NCBI GenBank assembly: GCA_963931925.1
Contig: OZ007570.1
Span: 26,587,804-26,651,803, forward strand
Length of the DNA stretch: 64,000 bases
DNA from: Onchidella celtica
Taxonomy: Eukaryota > Mollusca > Gastropoda > Systellommatophora > Onchidiidae
Direction of reading: 5' to 3'
Shown: positions 46,647-58,665 of the stretch, piece by piece
How the letters are laid out: the number at the start of each line of letters is the position of its first letter
Position numbering within the stretch: position 1 is the first letter of the stretch
Notes under the pieces: model-generated
Databases searched by the model: none
The model's input: only the letters and a program-made list of their open reading frames with translations
What the model was told of the DNA's origin: nothing
Translations under genes and position numbers: made by a program

Positions 46647-49600
46647 AATATTGTTCATGGGATTTTATGGTGTCTGGATAAACTGTGTATGCAGGCTGAC
46701 GTCGTTAAATTAGTCGCCGTGATTGCTATGGGCCTGTTGGCATTATTTGGAACAAAGTGAAAATGTTGACAGGAAAAAAAAAAAAAAGGGTAAAAAAGGA
46801 GTTCCACACAAACAAGAAAAATATGGCTCCCATTTGTCCAATAAGAATTAAAAATGGAATTTACTCTGCAGTTGTTGTTTTGCTTTTTTTCCTTTTTTTT
46901 TTTTTTCCAAGACGGGGCTTTGCGGAATACATTGTTATTTTCTCTCTCGTTTTACTTTTGCCACATTTTAACTAGTAAAAGTGGAATCCCATCTTAATAA
47001 AAAAAAAACATGAAAGGTTTTGTGCGAAATGCAACTTCAAGACTGTGTCAGACAAGGAAAGGCAAAGGGGGTGAAATGGCCAGATTTTTCTTCCGACATG
47101 TGCGAAAAATGCCGTGAAAGCTCAAAATTATAATTGTTCCTTCGAAACTAAACAGAAAAAAAAAAATCCCTATTTTTGTGCGTTTTTGTGTTTTATGTAT
47201 AATGTAAATTCTAGGTGTCCAAGTGCTTGTTATCATGACATTTCCACTGCTGTTCTTAATGATATCGTAAAGTCGTTATCAAACAAGCCTGCACCAGGTC
47301 TGAGGTTGACAAGAATTTATAGTCAACGATTCCTGACACATGCACAGCTGTACAAGCTTGAGATAGTTGAAACTTTTGTTTTTTAATAGTCATTTTATCG
47401 ATATTTGGACAGGCTGGCCAAAAGTAAACATTAGTAAAATTACGTATTACAGTCAACTAACTCTGACAATCTTGTTCATTGTTGCTTGTAGAATGCTTGT
47501 ACCTAGAATTTTCGGAACAAAAGACTCCTCGGCGCGCAGCAAAATGAATGAAGACATGAAATAAGCGATAGAACTTCCCAACAGTTCCCATAACATTCTG
47601 CCCTCTAAATTGCATGTAGGCCTACAATGTTTTGCAGAACCATATCCATCTCCAGGATTTTCAAAGATCGAAACGCCACCTCTCCCCCCCCCCCCTCCAC
47701 AGAGTTTCTCCCTCCTAATCTCCTCCTCTCCTCCCCCCACCTCCCCTATGGTTGCTCCCCCACATAGTCTGTCCATCACTGCCCATCATGTAAGTTTGAT
47801 TGTTTGACCAAACCACCAAAACCGCTGACCACCATGACATCAGTAACCTCCGCCGAGAAACCTTGACTTCAGCTCCGTCCTCCCCCCAGTTGCCTTGGAA
47901 AGCTGCCAAAGAGAGGAGTCGTGTTCGAGTCCAGATTTTTACCTTTAGTCCGCCCCTTCTGGCTGCTGGGCCGATTACGCTACTGCTAACACAACGATTG
48001 TTATTCAGAACGACTACAAATTTACTGGACGTCAGGGAAAGCCTGGCCATTATTCCACGCACATCATTGACAATTCCGAGAAGGATGCATTTTTTTGGGT
48101 GTAAATTGTGTCACCTAATTTTGTCACCTTTTGAATTTTATCATGTTCTTTGTATCGGGTAGCTATCAAAATTTCTATGCGTGACATGACGTATGTGAAA
48201 TATAGTGAGGATCGAATAGCATCCAAGGGTTTCACCCGATCGCAGAGTTGGAATAACGTCCACCTTAGGGAGAAGGTTCACTCACTTTATATATTTTTTA
48301 GTATGGTTCTTGACCAAACCTAACGGCTTTGTTGATTAGCGTGATATTCTTCCTTCTGTCATTGTAATAGTTAATACAGTTTTGTTACTTCGACTGATGT
48401 TTAACTTCACTTCTATTTTGATGTTATAAATCTGAGGGCTGAAAGCTAGTTCAGAGTAAGGCAACGAAAAAAAACAACAAACAAACATGAAAGGCGTAGA
48501 AATAGCCGTTGTCATGCCGACGCGCCGTTAAACCCAAACTCAAACTCAAATTTCGACTGGGGAGTTGTCGGTGAGCGCAGTTTTTAAATAATAATTAATT
48601 TCTACAAAATCAAGTGAAATGTAAAGAAAAACGATGAAATATTTGCTATGCTGGTGTTTACAGTAGTCCAATACTACGACAGCGTATTCCAAGCTAAACA
48701 AAGTATTCTTATTGTTGTAATGAATGGATCTCTTTCTTGGGAGCCATGTCATCCTTCGCTCAACATTGTTTTTGTTTTTTTTCAGCAGTTTGGTTTGAAA
48801 CATTTGCCCGCCTGGCGTTGAGGCCTATTTTACGACATTGGTCATGCATTTTGCATGCAGGTTATGTTCTCAATGTCTAATTATCTCACAAGCTGCCAAA
48901 GTTTTTATTTTTAGGTATTTTATTTATACAGTCATGCTACATGAGGCACCGGCTATTACCCGGAATAAACCTGTGAACCCACCATTCTCTCTCTCTCTCT
49001 CTTTTGGTCTTGAAAGCTTCCCACATTTTTTACAGTCGTACTGCAGGTTTCATGCACATCAGAGGGCACTACGCACTCATTTCTGGTAGGCAGATTGCGC
49101 ACACCCAATTGAAAGGATACTGATGCCGTTTCCGGTGTGATGGGCTTACTACGGGGAGCCAAAACAAAGATCATTGTATTTTACATTTTTACAACTTTTT
49201 ATTTAAAAATACCGGAAACTTGAATAAACACAGACGGTCGATACAAAAGCGATTGGGCTAGATTAGTTGAGACTTAAGAAAATTAACTTTATAATTTTTG
49301 AAACTGTCATTTAGGCTGTGGCATCGAGCAAAAAAAGGGCCACAACCTCTGGGCCACAATGAATTACTCCTGCCACTATTTTTTTCTTTATAATAAGATT
49401 TGCATGAAGTATTGTCTCGTATTTTCGAAAATGGATCGACTGAGTATAGAAATTTACCTGTTTGCAGGACCAAAAAGAAAAAAAATCCAATATCATCTAA
49501 GTTTTTTTGCTTTGCCTCATTATTTAATTGTCACGTTATTCGTTCAATGGTTTTGATACATGCCGTGTCCAACCAGTAGTCGAGTACTTGATTCCTTACT

Positions 49601-50809
49601 CGCCCACTCTATTCCCTTCGTCTCTATTTCGGGTAACTGATAAATTGAACAGCATTCTTTGTTGGAAAGGCAACTTCCGCGTCGAAATTAGTGGTCATAA
49701 GGATGTTACCGACCGCCTGGTGGAATATTCAGGGTGCAGGGGCGTTTTCTTCAATGATGACAATTTTATTATAAATGATAGTTTATTGTTTCACTCCTCT
49801 TATTGGCCTTTGTGATTATTAAATCAAAGATCATATTTGATGGCATAGAAGTTTTATGTAGAACAGAAAGTACCTTTTGAGTTTGAAAACAACAACAACT
49901 AAATAAACAAACAATAAAAAAAACAAACAAACCCACTCGAATCACTGAAAACGGATTGACTGAAGAGCTTTTCGAAACAGTCGGTATCTTTAAAGAGATC
50001 CACAGTTTTCGTGGTTTCATCTTTGATTTTTCTTTGAGACATTATTTCTGAGGATTTTTGTATGCACGATTCACCATTTTCGTTGAGGGACCTTGGTCAT
50101 TGTTCTATATTTCCGTCTTTCAGCAGGTAGGAACTAGCTCTTATCTGTAACTTGCCTTCGGCGCACTACAATCTTTGTTGAGCTGGTCCTACGTAAACCT
50201 AATTTAAACAAACCCCATAGGCGGTTTATACAATATTATGTCATGTTGCATCCTTTCACTAAAGTGGATGGACGCCTCTGTTTGCTAGATCTTGGCTATG
50301 GAAGATAGGAGTGTCCAATGTTCTGTAGAAAGAAAATGCTGGACACATACAGAGCTCTGACCTCTTCACTTTTAACTTGTAAACCTCCCCCTGTTTAACA
50401 GAAACCTCCCCCCGTTTAACAGTCCAGAGAGAAAAAATGCATGTGTACCGTTTAGTGTATTGCACCTCTTGTTTCTACATACTCAGAGCAACAATTTTAT
50501 GACTCTTAAATGACTCAGCCTTGTTTCTATAAGTTAGAACAGAGCTGTATTCGTAATTACCCCACATGACGTGTTCCATTTTCAGGTCATTCATAGGATC
50601 TTGGATTTCAACGGTCAGCTTGAGCAATAGCTCTCTCAAAAGTTGCGCAATGGAAAACGATATCTACAGTTATGTAGACTATTTTAACCATATTATTGAT
50701 AGTTTGTGTCAATCTGGGTCACGTGTGAAGTGGGTGAGTCAGTTTTTGGTCACTTATCAAAACAAGATGTTTGTTTCCGGCTTCATCACAAAATGGCCTT
50801 TTCCCAATA
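46647..50809. other. Unassigned DNA left of element D
   Basis: No gene recognised. At about 48500-48550 CGCGCCGTTAAACCC followed by AAACTC repeats looks like the 3' tail of a dispersed invertebrate repeat, but its body is not recognisable. A (TC)n tract lies at about 48986-49002. C-rich stretches occur near 47680-47740. Confidence 0.45.
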
Positions 50810-50814
50810 GTCTA

Positions 50815-51109
50815 TGTAATTTGGTTTAAATAAGTGAGTCGAACTCAGAGAGAGACAAGAATTTGGCATCCCCATGGTGATTGATTCACCACAGAATACG
50901 GGTATCCCCAATCTTAATCATTGCGCACCCTGAATAACATTGGTATTATTCACATCCATCAGCGGTGCGAACGTTGTCAACCGCCAGTGTGGTCTGTCGT
51001 CATTAATTCGTGTGTGGATGCAGGGAGGGATTTCTGACGAGATGAAAACATGGTGAGAGAATAGTTCTTTTAGTGCTGAAATTTTCAAGTCCAGGACAGT
51101 AAAACTACA
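50815..51109 (+). repeat. Element D 5' LTR
   Basis: 295 bp, starts TGTAATTTGG and ends ACTACA; identical by eye to 61634-61928. Very short for an LTR of this class. The TG...CA ends and the 5-bp target duplication support the boundaries. Confidence 0.93.
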
Positions 51110-51128
51110 AGCTATTTCGGCGAGGATC

Positions 51129-51192
51129 ATGGCGGCAGTGAGAGTGACTGCGGAGATGTTGAAGTCCTTTGCTGGAGATGGGGATGTGGTGG
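51129..51192 (+). pseudogene. Element D gag, N-terminal 21 codons before the nested insertion
   Basis: ATG at 51129 opens a frame of 21 codons and one base that stops at element C. It continues in the same frame after the target duplication at 57957-57961, so codon 22 (GCA) spans the insertion point. The continuity shows that C landed in an intact gag. The ATG lies 20 bp downstream of the LTR, leaving almost no leader and no room for a normal primer site plus packaging region. Confidence 0.8.
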
Positions 51193-52195
51193 TGTGATGT
51201 TTCCACTTTCTCTCACTAACTTTCTTCTGACACCAGCCGTGATGGGCACGGCACAAACACACTAAATAATCGACTATCTCTCTTCTATAAGTTATAACAA
51301 ACGATATCTGTATTGCTTACATATATTCAATAATTATTGATTCATTCAATAATAATAGGAACATAGGTCATACAATTTCATGTGAATTTCGATGGAATGA
51401 AGTTGATGCAAATCAGTACATGCTAATTAAATGGCTTCGTAATATTCAATCTCTAGCACATTTTATAAAACACATGGGAACATTCAGCATAAGGAAACCT
51501 CTCCTTTAGGGGTGTATGGCGCTATCTGGGCACTGGTTCTTCCTCTCTACCCTGGCTTGACTGCGCAGTTAGATCAACAGGTATCGGCAGGTACCAATAG
51601 GTCGGGAAGCCAAGAAGCCACGATGTCGTTAATCAAAGTACAAGAAGTTGAGAAGCCAAGAAGGTGTTGTTCTTCCTCCTCACTCAGCAACAGCCCAAGT
51701 GCCGACAAGATACCAAAGATACCACGCTCTGACAAAGGATGTTTGCGGGTTCCCTGACCTTCCCCACTCACAAGACTAGTACAAAGTTACAGTTGCAGTT
51801 GTGGTCTCCTCTTCGGCACGAAGCTGGTGAGTGCTCTCAGCGGTCTGAAGTTGGAAGGAGCGTTCGGGGATTTATACCCAGTCAGGTAGCGTCCCAAGAC
51901 GCCCACCGAGTGTGCATTAGTTATCCTAATAGCCACCCCCGTCGGCTCCACGTCAAATACTATTGAAACAGCTCTACCCCCCAAGCAATTCCCAGGTGAT
52001 CTGATCGACAAGTACGGCGGTCAAGTAAACACTACCCTTTTCGGGTGTCAAAGCGCTTCAGTTGCATCCCATACTTTCCCCCTCTGGCCTACAATGACTC
52101 TGTCTCCCCGCCGTTAACTATCTTCCCACGCTAGTTATAGGCACAATATTATTATAACTACTAGTTATACCTTGCCACTCTATCACCCTGTTACA
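51193..52195 (-). repeat. Element C 3' LTR
   Basis: 1003 bp, TG...CA ends, identical by eye to 56954-57956. It contains CTTCTGACACCA (51224-51235), a 12-base copy of the primer-site complement, close to its left end. Confidence 0.95.
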
Positions 52196-52246
52196 ATCGC
52201 CCCCACTTAAGTCGATTTTCCCTGGCAAAATCGGCTAATAAAATTA

Positions 52247-52786
52247 TTAATCTACTGGTAATCTAGATAGAGTGTCGGCCCATAGAGCGTCTCGCCCCCT
52301 GATGTTGCTGACTCGAAAGTTATATGGTTGCAGCGCCAGGTTCCATCTAGTTACCCTCGCGTTCTTCTGGTCTTTAGTTCGCATCCAAGTTAGAGGTCGG
52401 TGGTCCGTCTCTAACACGAAGTTTCTCCCATACAGATACGCCTGCAACTTACTAACGGCGAAAACTATGGCCAGGCATTCCTTTTCAATTGTTGAGTAGT
52501 TCTTCTCCGCGGGTTTCAACTTTCTGCTAACATATACAACTGGATACTTCGTACCCTCGTCTTCTTGAAGTAGGCAGCCACTCACTCCAAGGTTAGATGC
52601 GTCTGTCTGGAGAATCAGTTCCTTGTTCCAGTCTGGCATCCGTAGTATCGGCTCGGAACTCAAACAAATTTTTAGGGCATTGAACGCGTTCTCCTGCGCG
52701 TGTCCCCACGCGAACTTTGTGCCCTGGGACTTCTTTGTGAGGTCTGACAACGGCGCCGAGATTGCACTGTAATTTGGTACAAACTT
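52247..52786 (-). pseudogene. Element C RNase H region, out of frame with RT
   Basis: This frame encodes the RT-RH connection and RNase H: DLTKKSQGTKFAWGHAQENAF, then LILQTDASNLGVSGCLLQ (catalytic Asp), EKECLAIVFAV (Glu), LETDHRPLTW (Asp) and a terminal ALWADTLSRL (Asp). All four acidic positions are present. It ends shortly before the polypurine tract, as in element A. It is separated from RT by a frameshift at 52786/52787. By comparison with A's FLGILNYYRKF-like segment, about 16 bp are missing there. Confidence 0.85.
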
Positions 52787-53874
52787 AGCCCCAGGAAACT
52801 CCTCACTTGTGTCTTGGTCGTCGGTCGGTCACAGTCGACAATGGCTCGCACCTTACTCTCCTGCGGTCTTACAGTCCCCTGTCCCAGCTTATGGCCTAAG
52901 TACTCGACTTCTGTCATCCCTATTAGCGCCTTGGTAGGTCTAGCTTTTAAATTTGCCCATCTCAGTCGCTCGAAGACATTCCGACAACGTTCCAAGTGGT
53001 CAGGCCAATTTGCAATGTGTATAAGACAGTCGTCTACAAATGCATCTACCCCTTCGCCAGCATCTTTTAATACTTTCCTCATGAGCCTGTTAAATGTGGC
53101 GGGGGATCCCTTCAACCCGAACGGCATGACCCTGTACTGGTATAGCCCAAACGGTGTGGCGAACGCCGTCAGGTGTTTATCTTCCTCGGCCATCGGAACT
53201 TGATAAAAGCCCTTTGTCAAGTCCAGCTTGGTGAAATATTTTGCCTCCGCTAGATTGGAAGTAATGGCTTCTACCTCAGGCATCGGTTCGGCGTCATCGG
53301 CAGTCACAACATTTAGCCGCCTGTAGTCGTTGCAGAAACGATGTTGACCATCGGGCTTCTTAACTAATACAATTGGACTATTGTACGGGGACTCGGACGG
53401 TTCGATGATTCTGGCCGCAAGCATCTTGCCTACCTCAGCATTGACAGCTTCTCTAGTTGAGTACGGTAGTTGGTAGGGTCTTACCTTCACAGGTTTTTGA
53501 TCTAGCAATGGGATTTTGTGCTTGATCAGGTCAGTGAGCCCCGGTACATCGGTAAATATATCTTTGTATTCTTCCATGAGCTCTTGCATCTGTTCTCTCT
53601 GATCCTGATCTAGCGTGTCCCCTAACTGTACATCCCTGTAGGTTTCGGTCTGTTCTAGCTTAGGCATGACTGTCTCCAGAGGCATCGAAGTCGCTTCCTC
53701 TCCTTCATCGGTCTCGTCAATTATAGCTGCAGCTATTGCCTCTGTGTTTTCCTGTTCGTCTTCCCTCTCAATATACTTCTTCAGCATATTCGCGTGATAC
53801 AGTCGTCTCTTCCCCTTGACGTTCACCATGTAGTTCACTGACCCTCTCTGCTCTTCTACTTTGTAAGGCCCTTT
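52787..53874 (-). pseudogene. Element C GPY/F remainder and reverse transcriptase
   Basis: Directly after the stop codon the same frame continues with KGPYKVEEQRGSVNYMV, the rest of the integrase GPY/F module, then a spacer and RT: SPYNSPIVLVKK, FCNDYRRLN, KLDLTKGFYQVPM, PFGLKGSPATFNRLM and the catalytic FVDD. RT itself looks intact. The frame is lost at 52786/52787 before RNase H, and the frameshifted tail runs to a stop at 52672. Without readthrough of the upstream stop this RT cannot be made as part of Gag-Pol. Confidence 0.85.
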
Positions 53875-53877
53875 TCA
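53875..53877 (-). other. In-frame TGA inside element C's GPY/F module
   Basis: The codon aligns exactly with Trp999 of element A (LMTWKGPY against LQMT-stop-KGPY), so a single G-to-A change of TGG to TGA explains it. The following sequence is AAAAGG, which does not match a known efficient readthrough context. Confidence 0.85.
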
Positions 53878-56697
53878 AGTCATCTGTAGTTTCGATCCGT
53901 CACTTGGGAGAAGTATGAGGACGGAATCGCCCACTTGGAATTTCCTCTGTTTGGCCCCCCTATCGTAGTATTTCTTCTGCCTGTGTTTTTCGACGCTGCT
54001 GTTCTCGGCTACGACTTTCATGGCATCCTCCAATCGTTCCCTCATATCTACCACGTATTCGTACGATGACCTCGTTTCTGACTCCGCTTCCCCAGTCCAC
54101 AGATTCTTCAGTATTGCAAGTGGTCCTCTCACAGGGTGACCGAACACTAGTTCAAACGGCGAAAAACCTGTACTGGCCTGTGGGGTTTCGCGATACGCGA
54201 ACAGCAGTGGACACAACATTCTGTCCCAGTCCTTGGGTCTGTCATGAGCTACTCGGCGAAGCATATTCTTCAGCACTCCGTTAAATCTTTCACACAGACC
54301 ATTGGCCATCGCGTGGTAGGGCGAGCAGAATATCTGTTTCGTTTTGAGAAGTGCACTGACCTCTCTCATCAGCTCACCGGTAAACTGTGATCCCCTATCT
54401 GAAACTATTTCCTTTGGTATGCCTAACCGAGAAAATATTTCCATTAACGCTTCACTGACCTGCTCAGCTGATATCCCCCCTAAGGCTACGGCATCCGGGA
54501 AACGCGTGGCATAATCTACTAGCGTCAAAATATAACGCGATCTCCCATGTTCCGTACGCGGAAGTGGACCAACCAAATCTATGGCGACGCGCGAAAAGGG
54601 CGTGTCGATCAGGGGTGTCGGCACTAGGGGTACCTTTGTCACCCTACCTTTATTGGATGTCCTTTGACACGCGTCACACGATCGACAGAAACGACCTACG
54701 TCCGCACCTATCCCAGGCCAAAAGAACGACTGCATTATTCTGTCCTGTGTGCGCGAAATTCCTAAGTGTCCCCCGAACACTCCTTCGTGAGCTATCTTCA
54801 TCAGCTCACTTCGGTACTGCTTAGGTACCAACAACTGCTCCACATCAGCACGTCCAGCCCCGGCCTTCTTTACCCGATAGTAAATTCCCTTACTCTCCTT
54901 TATGTGAGTACCTACCTCAGCCGATTGCTCCAACGTGGCTCTCTCCCTTAAAACTCTCAAAGTTTCGTCCTCTCTCTGGGCCCGGGCTATCTCACCTGGT
55001 GTGAGTTCCCCTATCTTGGCCCCTACCCTTACCTCCTCCGTTGAGTTGCCCTTGGCCTCCTCATTATCTGTGGTCTGACTCACTTTCGCACTCGCATTCT
55101 CACACTCATGCTCTTCCTTGTCAATCTCCACCTTGCGAGATCGCGTGAGTACCACACTTATCTTCTCAAGAGACGCCCCCTTTATGTTTCCTATAATCAA
55201 ATCGGCCACTGGGTCTTCCACTACTAGCGCTTTGAGAAGCCCAGTATAAAATGGGGTTTCTACCCACATTTCCGCGACAGGAGCAGACCTTCTCGTCCCG
55301 TCCATCAGGACATAACTCCTGTTCTTCCCAGTTAAGCTGTTAGGAGGCAGTTTGTCCCTTTTTATAATCGCACACGTGCATCCCGTGTCACGAAGGATAG
55401 TAATCTCTTTATCCCCTATCCTCCCCTTCTCCAAAAATGGAGCGGATAAATCATTCTCCGGAACATCGTCTTCGGGCTCATGTTCTGTCGAACCTTCTAA
55501 CTCAATACTCTTACCTTCCGTCTCCCAAGAAATGAAGGTCTGTGGCCCAACACTCTGCTCAGCCCCTGGTTGAGTATTCGCCCTGCCCGATGACTCCCAC
55601 TGACTGTCATCGGCTTCCTCATCGCTGGTTAGTACGACTGCGGTCGTCTCTTTCTGTCTCTTCCTACAGAATCTCGCAATATGGAGAAGTGACCCACACA
55701 CAAAACAACCACGCCCACTCTCACGCTGGGACTTACCTCGGTTGTCCTCGACAGTGGCAGCAGCACCCTTCTTCGTCCTGCCCTGGTCACACTGCCTACT
55801 CAGGTGATTGGGAGAGCCACAGTTGAAGCATACCGGTTTACTCACTCCTAAACCCTTACTTCTGCTCTCCTCAACCCTCTTACCTGACTTCTGCTGTTGC
55901 TCCAGCCCTCGCTTCGACTGATGAGCCTCACTATACAAGTCCGCCATCTCAACTAACTCATGCACGGACTTGGGGTCCCTCTCTTTCAAATATATGGAAA
56001 GATTACAGTCGACAATCTTCAACATCTGCTCCCTGACTAACAGATCCGTAATCCCTTCCATAGTTCTCTCTGCCTCTGAGAGGTCTACCCACCTCTCAAA
56101 ATATCTCTGCAATCTCACGGACAGCTGCGTATAAGTTTCGTCCTTATCTAGACGACTCTCCCTAAACTTACGCCTATAACCCTCTGCCGTGAGGTGATAC
56201 TTCTTGAACAACACCTTCTTTACCTTCTCGTAATCCCTACTGTCTTCATCGCTGAGACCGGAATAAACATCTAACGCCCTGCCAGTTAACAATGCCCCTA
56301 ACATGTCTGCCCAGGTGTCTTCTTCCCAATCATTTGCCTGCGCGAGCCTTTCAAATCTTTTCAAATACGAGTCGAGATCCTCGCGCGAGTCATCAAAAAT
56401 GGCAATTTTAGGTACCTTCGGGGCAGCAGATTTTCCATTCCCTTTACCATTGTGACACCCGTTTTTGGCTAGTTCCCGTTCGCATTCCATTCTCTCCCTT
56501 TCAAATTGTCTTTCCTTCTCCTTTTCTTCTCGTTCGCGCTCCTTTTCTTCTCGTTCGATAGCCCTTTGTTCTCGGTTTTGGGCTTTCTCTTCGTCCCACC
56601 TAATTTTGAATTCCTCATCACTAATGCCTTCTTGTCTGGCAAGCTTCAGTGCGCCCAGATAGTCCATCAGCAATTGACCTGTAAACAAAGCTAACAA
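53878..56697 (-). CDS. Element C Gag-PR-IN polyprotein (940 aa)
   Basis: Domains in order: charged coiled coil (about 30-78), Gag core (about 95-260), two CCHC knuckles (C290-x2-C-x4-H-x4-C303 and C331-x2-C-x4-H-x4-C344), aspartic protease with D437-T-G-C, integrase zinc finger H637-H644-C674-C677, and catalytic D707, D767, E803. The DD35E spacing (59 and 35 residues between the acids) is identical to element A. The frame ends within the GPY/F module at the TGA described separately. The first Met may be residue 1 or residue 11 (MDYLGALKLA); the second fits element A's start better. The coding order again places integrase before RT. Confidence 0.92.
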
Positions 56698-56934
56698 TAA
56701 AGCGTGGATCGTAACTGTGAAGTTAACAACAATATTCCTGCAATAGCAAACAACAATTTTCTCTGTGACAAAAGATAAAATTGAACAGTCAATGCACAGG
56801 TAAAATCAGAGCATGTCGCAGGCACTAAATGTCAACCTCTCTCACTCGCCTCAGGGCAGATGACCTGTCCACACAATCACACAATAGCCCCTTGACACGA
56901 CCCAGATCAAAATTAAATGTTATTTACTAGCAGG
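56698..56934 (-). other. Element C 5' leader
   Basis: About 240 bp between primer site and Gag start, far shorter than A/B's leader. No structure recognised. Confidence 0.7.
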
Positions 56935-56952
56935 ATCCCACTTCTGACACCA
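56935..56952 (-). other. Element C primer-binding site (tRNA-Leu)
   Basis: The minus strand reads TGGTGTCAGAAGTGGGAT one base inside the 5' LTR. This is complementary to the 3' end of eukaryotic tRNA-Leu (ending ATCCCACTTCTGACA plus CCA), an 18-base match from memory of that tRNA. Confidence 0.8.
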
Positions 56953-56953
56953 T

Positions 56954-57956
56954 TGTGATGTTTCCACTTTCTCTCACTAACTTTCTTCTGACACCAGCCG
57001 TGATGGGCACGGCACAAACACACTAAATAATCGACTATCTCTCTTCTATAAGTTATAACAAACGATATCTGTATTGCTTACATATATTCAATAATTATTG
57101 ATTCATTCAATAATAATAGGAACATAGGTCATACAATTTCATGTGAATTTCGATGGAATGAAGTTGATGCAAATCAGTACATGCTAATTAAATGGCTTCG
57201 TAATATTCAATCTCTAGCACATTTTATAAAACACATGGGAACATTCAGCATAAGGAAACCTCTCCTTTAGGGGTGTATGGCGCTATCTGGGCACTGGTTC
57301 TTCCTCTCTACCCTGGCTTGACTGCGCAGTTAGATCAACAGGTATCGGCAGGTACCAATAGGTCGGGAAGCCAAGAAGCCACGATGTCGTTAATCAAAGT
57401 ACAAGAAGTTGAGAAGCCAAGAAGGTGTTGTTCTTCCTCCTCACTCAGCAACAGCCCAAGTGCCGACAAGATACCAAAGATACCACGCTCTGACAAAGGA
57501 TGTTTGCGGGTTCCCTGACCTTCCCCACTCACAAGACTAGTACAAAGTTACAGTTGCAGTTGTGGTCTCCTCTTCGGCACGAAGCTGGTGAGTGCTCTCA
57601 GCGGTCTGAAGTTGGAAGGAGCGTTCGGGGATTTATACCCAGTCAGGTAGCGTCCCAAGACGCCCACCGAGTGTGCATTAGTTATCCTAATAGCCACCCC
57701 CGTCGGCTCCACGTCAAATACTATTGAAACAGCTCTACCCCCCAAGCAATTCCCAGGTGATCTGATCGACAAGTACGGCGGTCAAGTAAACACTACCCTT
57801 TTCGGGTGTCAAAGCGCTTCAGTTGCATCCCATACTTTCCCCCTCTGGCCTACAATGACTCTGTCTCCCCGCCGTTAACTATCTTCCCACGCTAGTTATA
57901 GGCACAATATTATTATAACTACTAGTTATACCTTGCCACTCTATCACCCTGTTACA
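56954..57956 (-). repeat. Element C 5' LTR
   Basis: 1003 bp; pair of 51193-52195. The relic primer-site copy is at 56985-56996, about 32 bp inside the LTR end. Confidence 0.95.
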
Positions 57957-58665
57957 GGTGGCATGGATGCAAAAGGTGAAATTGGTAGCGAGGCTACAAG
58001 GAGTAAAGGACTTGGCAACATTTTTGCCTTTGTACTTAGAAGGAGATGCACTTGCCTTATTTTTGGAGCTAAGTGATGACGAACAGCTTGACATCAAAAT
58101 AATTGAAAGAAAACTACTGGAGGCCTTTACCGATAGTCCATTCGTGGCATTTGCTAAATTATCACAGAAGAGATGGAACGGTGAGCAGGTTGACGTGTAT
58201 GCCAATGAGTTGAGAAGGTTAGGCGGGTTAGCAGGTTTGAGTGGTGACAGTCTTGAGAGGGTAACCAAGCTTGCTTTTGTGAATGGGTTTCCAGATCGTG
58301 TGTCGTGCGAATTACAACAGATTGAGAGAGTATTCGAGATGAAAATGAGTGATGTGATTGGGAGAGCGAGAGTGCTTACGACAGCAACGAAGGGAGAAAC
58401 AGTGGTTGCCTCTGCTACAACTTCACGGATGATCAGGCGAGTGGAAAAGGACGGCGGAGGAGATGATGGTCGGCAGTTCAAGGGATCATGCTACCGATGT
58501 GGAGGACCGCACATGGCAAAGTACTGCAATACCAGAATGAAACGCAGAGATATAATCTGCTATCGCTGCGACCAGGTCGGACACATTGCAAGCCAATGCA
58601 ATCAGAATCAGGGAAACGAGCGACGGGTGGCTGGTGCGCTAGCAGCCACTCTTCAACAGGAATGA
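57957..58665 (+). pseudogene. Element D gag, main part after the nested insertion
   Basis: After the target duplication the gag frame continues in phase to a TGA at 58663-58665; uninterrupted Gag would be about 255 residues. The region DLATFLPLYLEGDALALFLEL and the following helices form the Gag core. Two zinc knuckles follow: an atypical C-x2-C-x3-H-x4-C (CYRCGGPHMAKYC) and a canonical C-x2-C-x4-H-x4-C (CYRCDQVGHIASQC). The stop overlaps pol's first possible ATG codons (ATGATGG from 58662). Near the end the frame passes through G GGA AAC at 58611-58617 in the phase required for a -1 shift. Confidence 0.88.

Larger units (their letters stand above)
51193..57956 (-). mobile_element. Element C: Gmr1-like LTR retrotransposon nested in element D
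   Basis: 6764 bp with 1003-bp LTRs (51193-52195, 56954-57956) that read identical, flanked by GGTGG (51188-51192, 57957-57961). It has a tRNA-Leu primer site, a G-rich polypurine tract (AAGTGGGGGCGAT on the minus strand, about 52196-52210) and coding order Gag-PR-IN-RT-RH. It is a different family from A/B: LTRs are unrelated by eye and proteins clearly diverged, but the gene order and integrase spacing agree. It is broken by one in-frame stop and one frameshift. Confidence 0.95.

Noticed and set aside
51512-51757. Open frames inside the C LTR, repeated at 57273
   Set aside because: Same reason: identical because the LTRs are identical, not because of coding constraint.
53875-53877. Programmed stop-codon readthrough in element C
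   Set aside because: The TGA aligns with a conserved Trp, the context is not a known readthrough signal, and the element has a second lesion. A nonsense mutation is simpler, although not proven.
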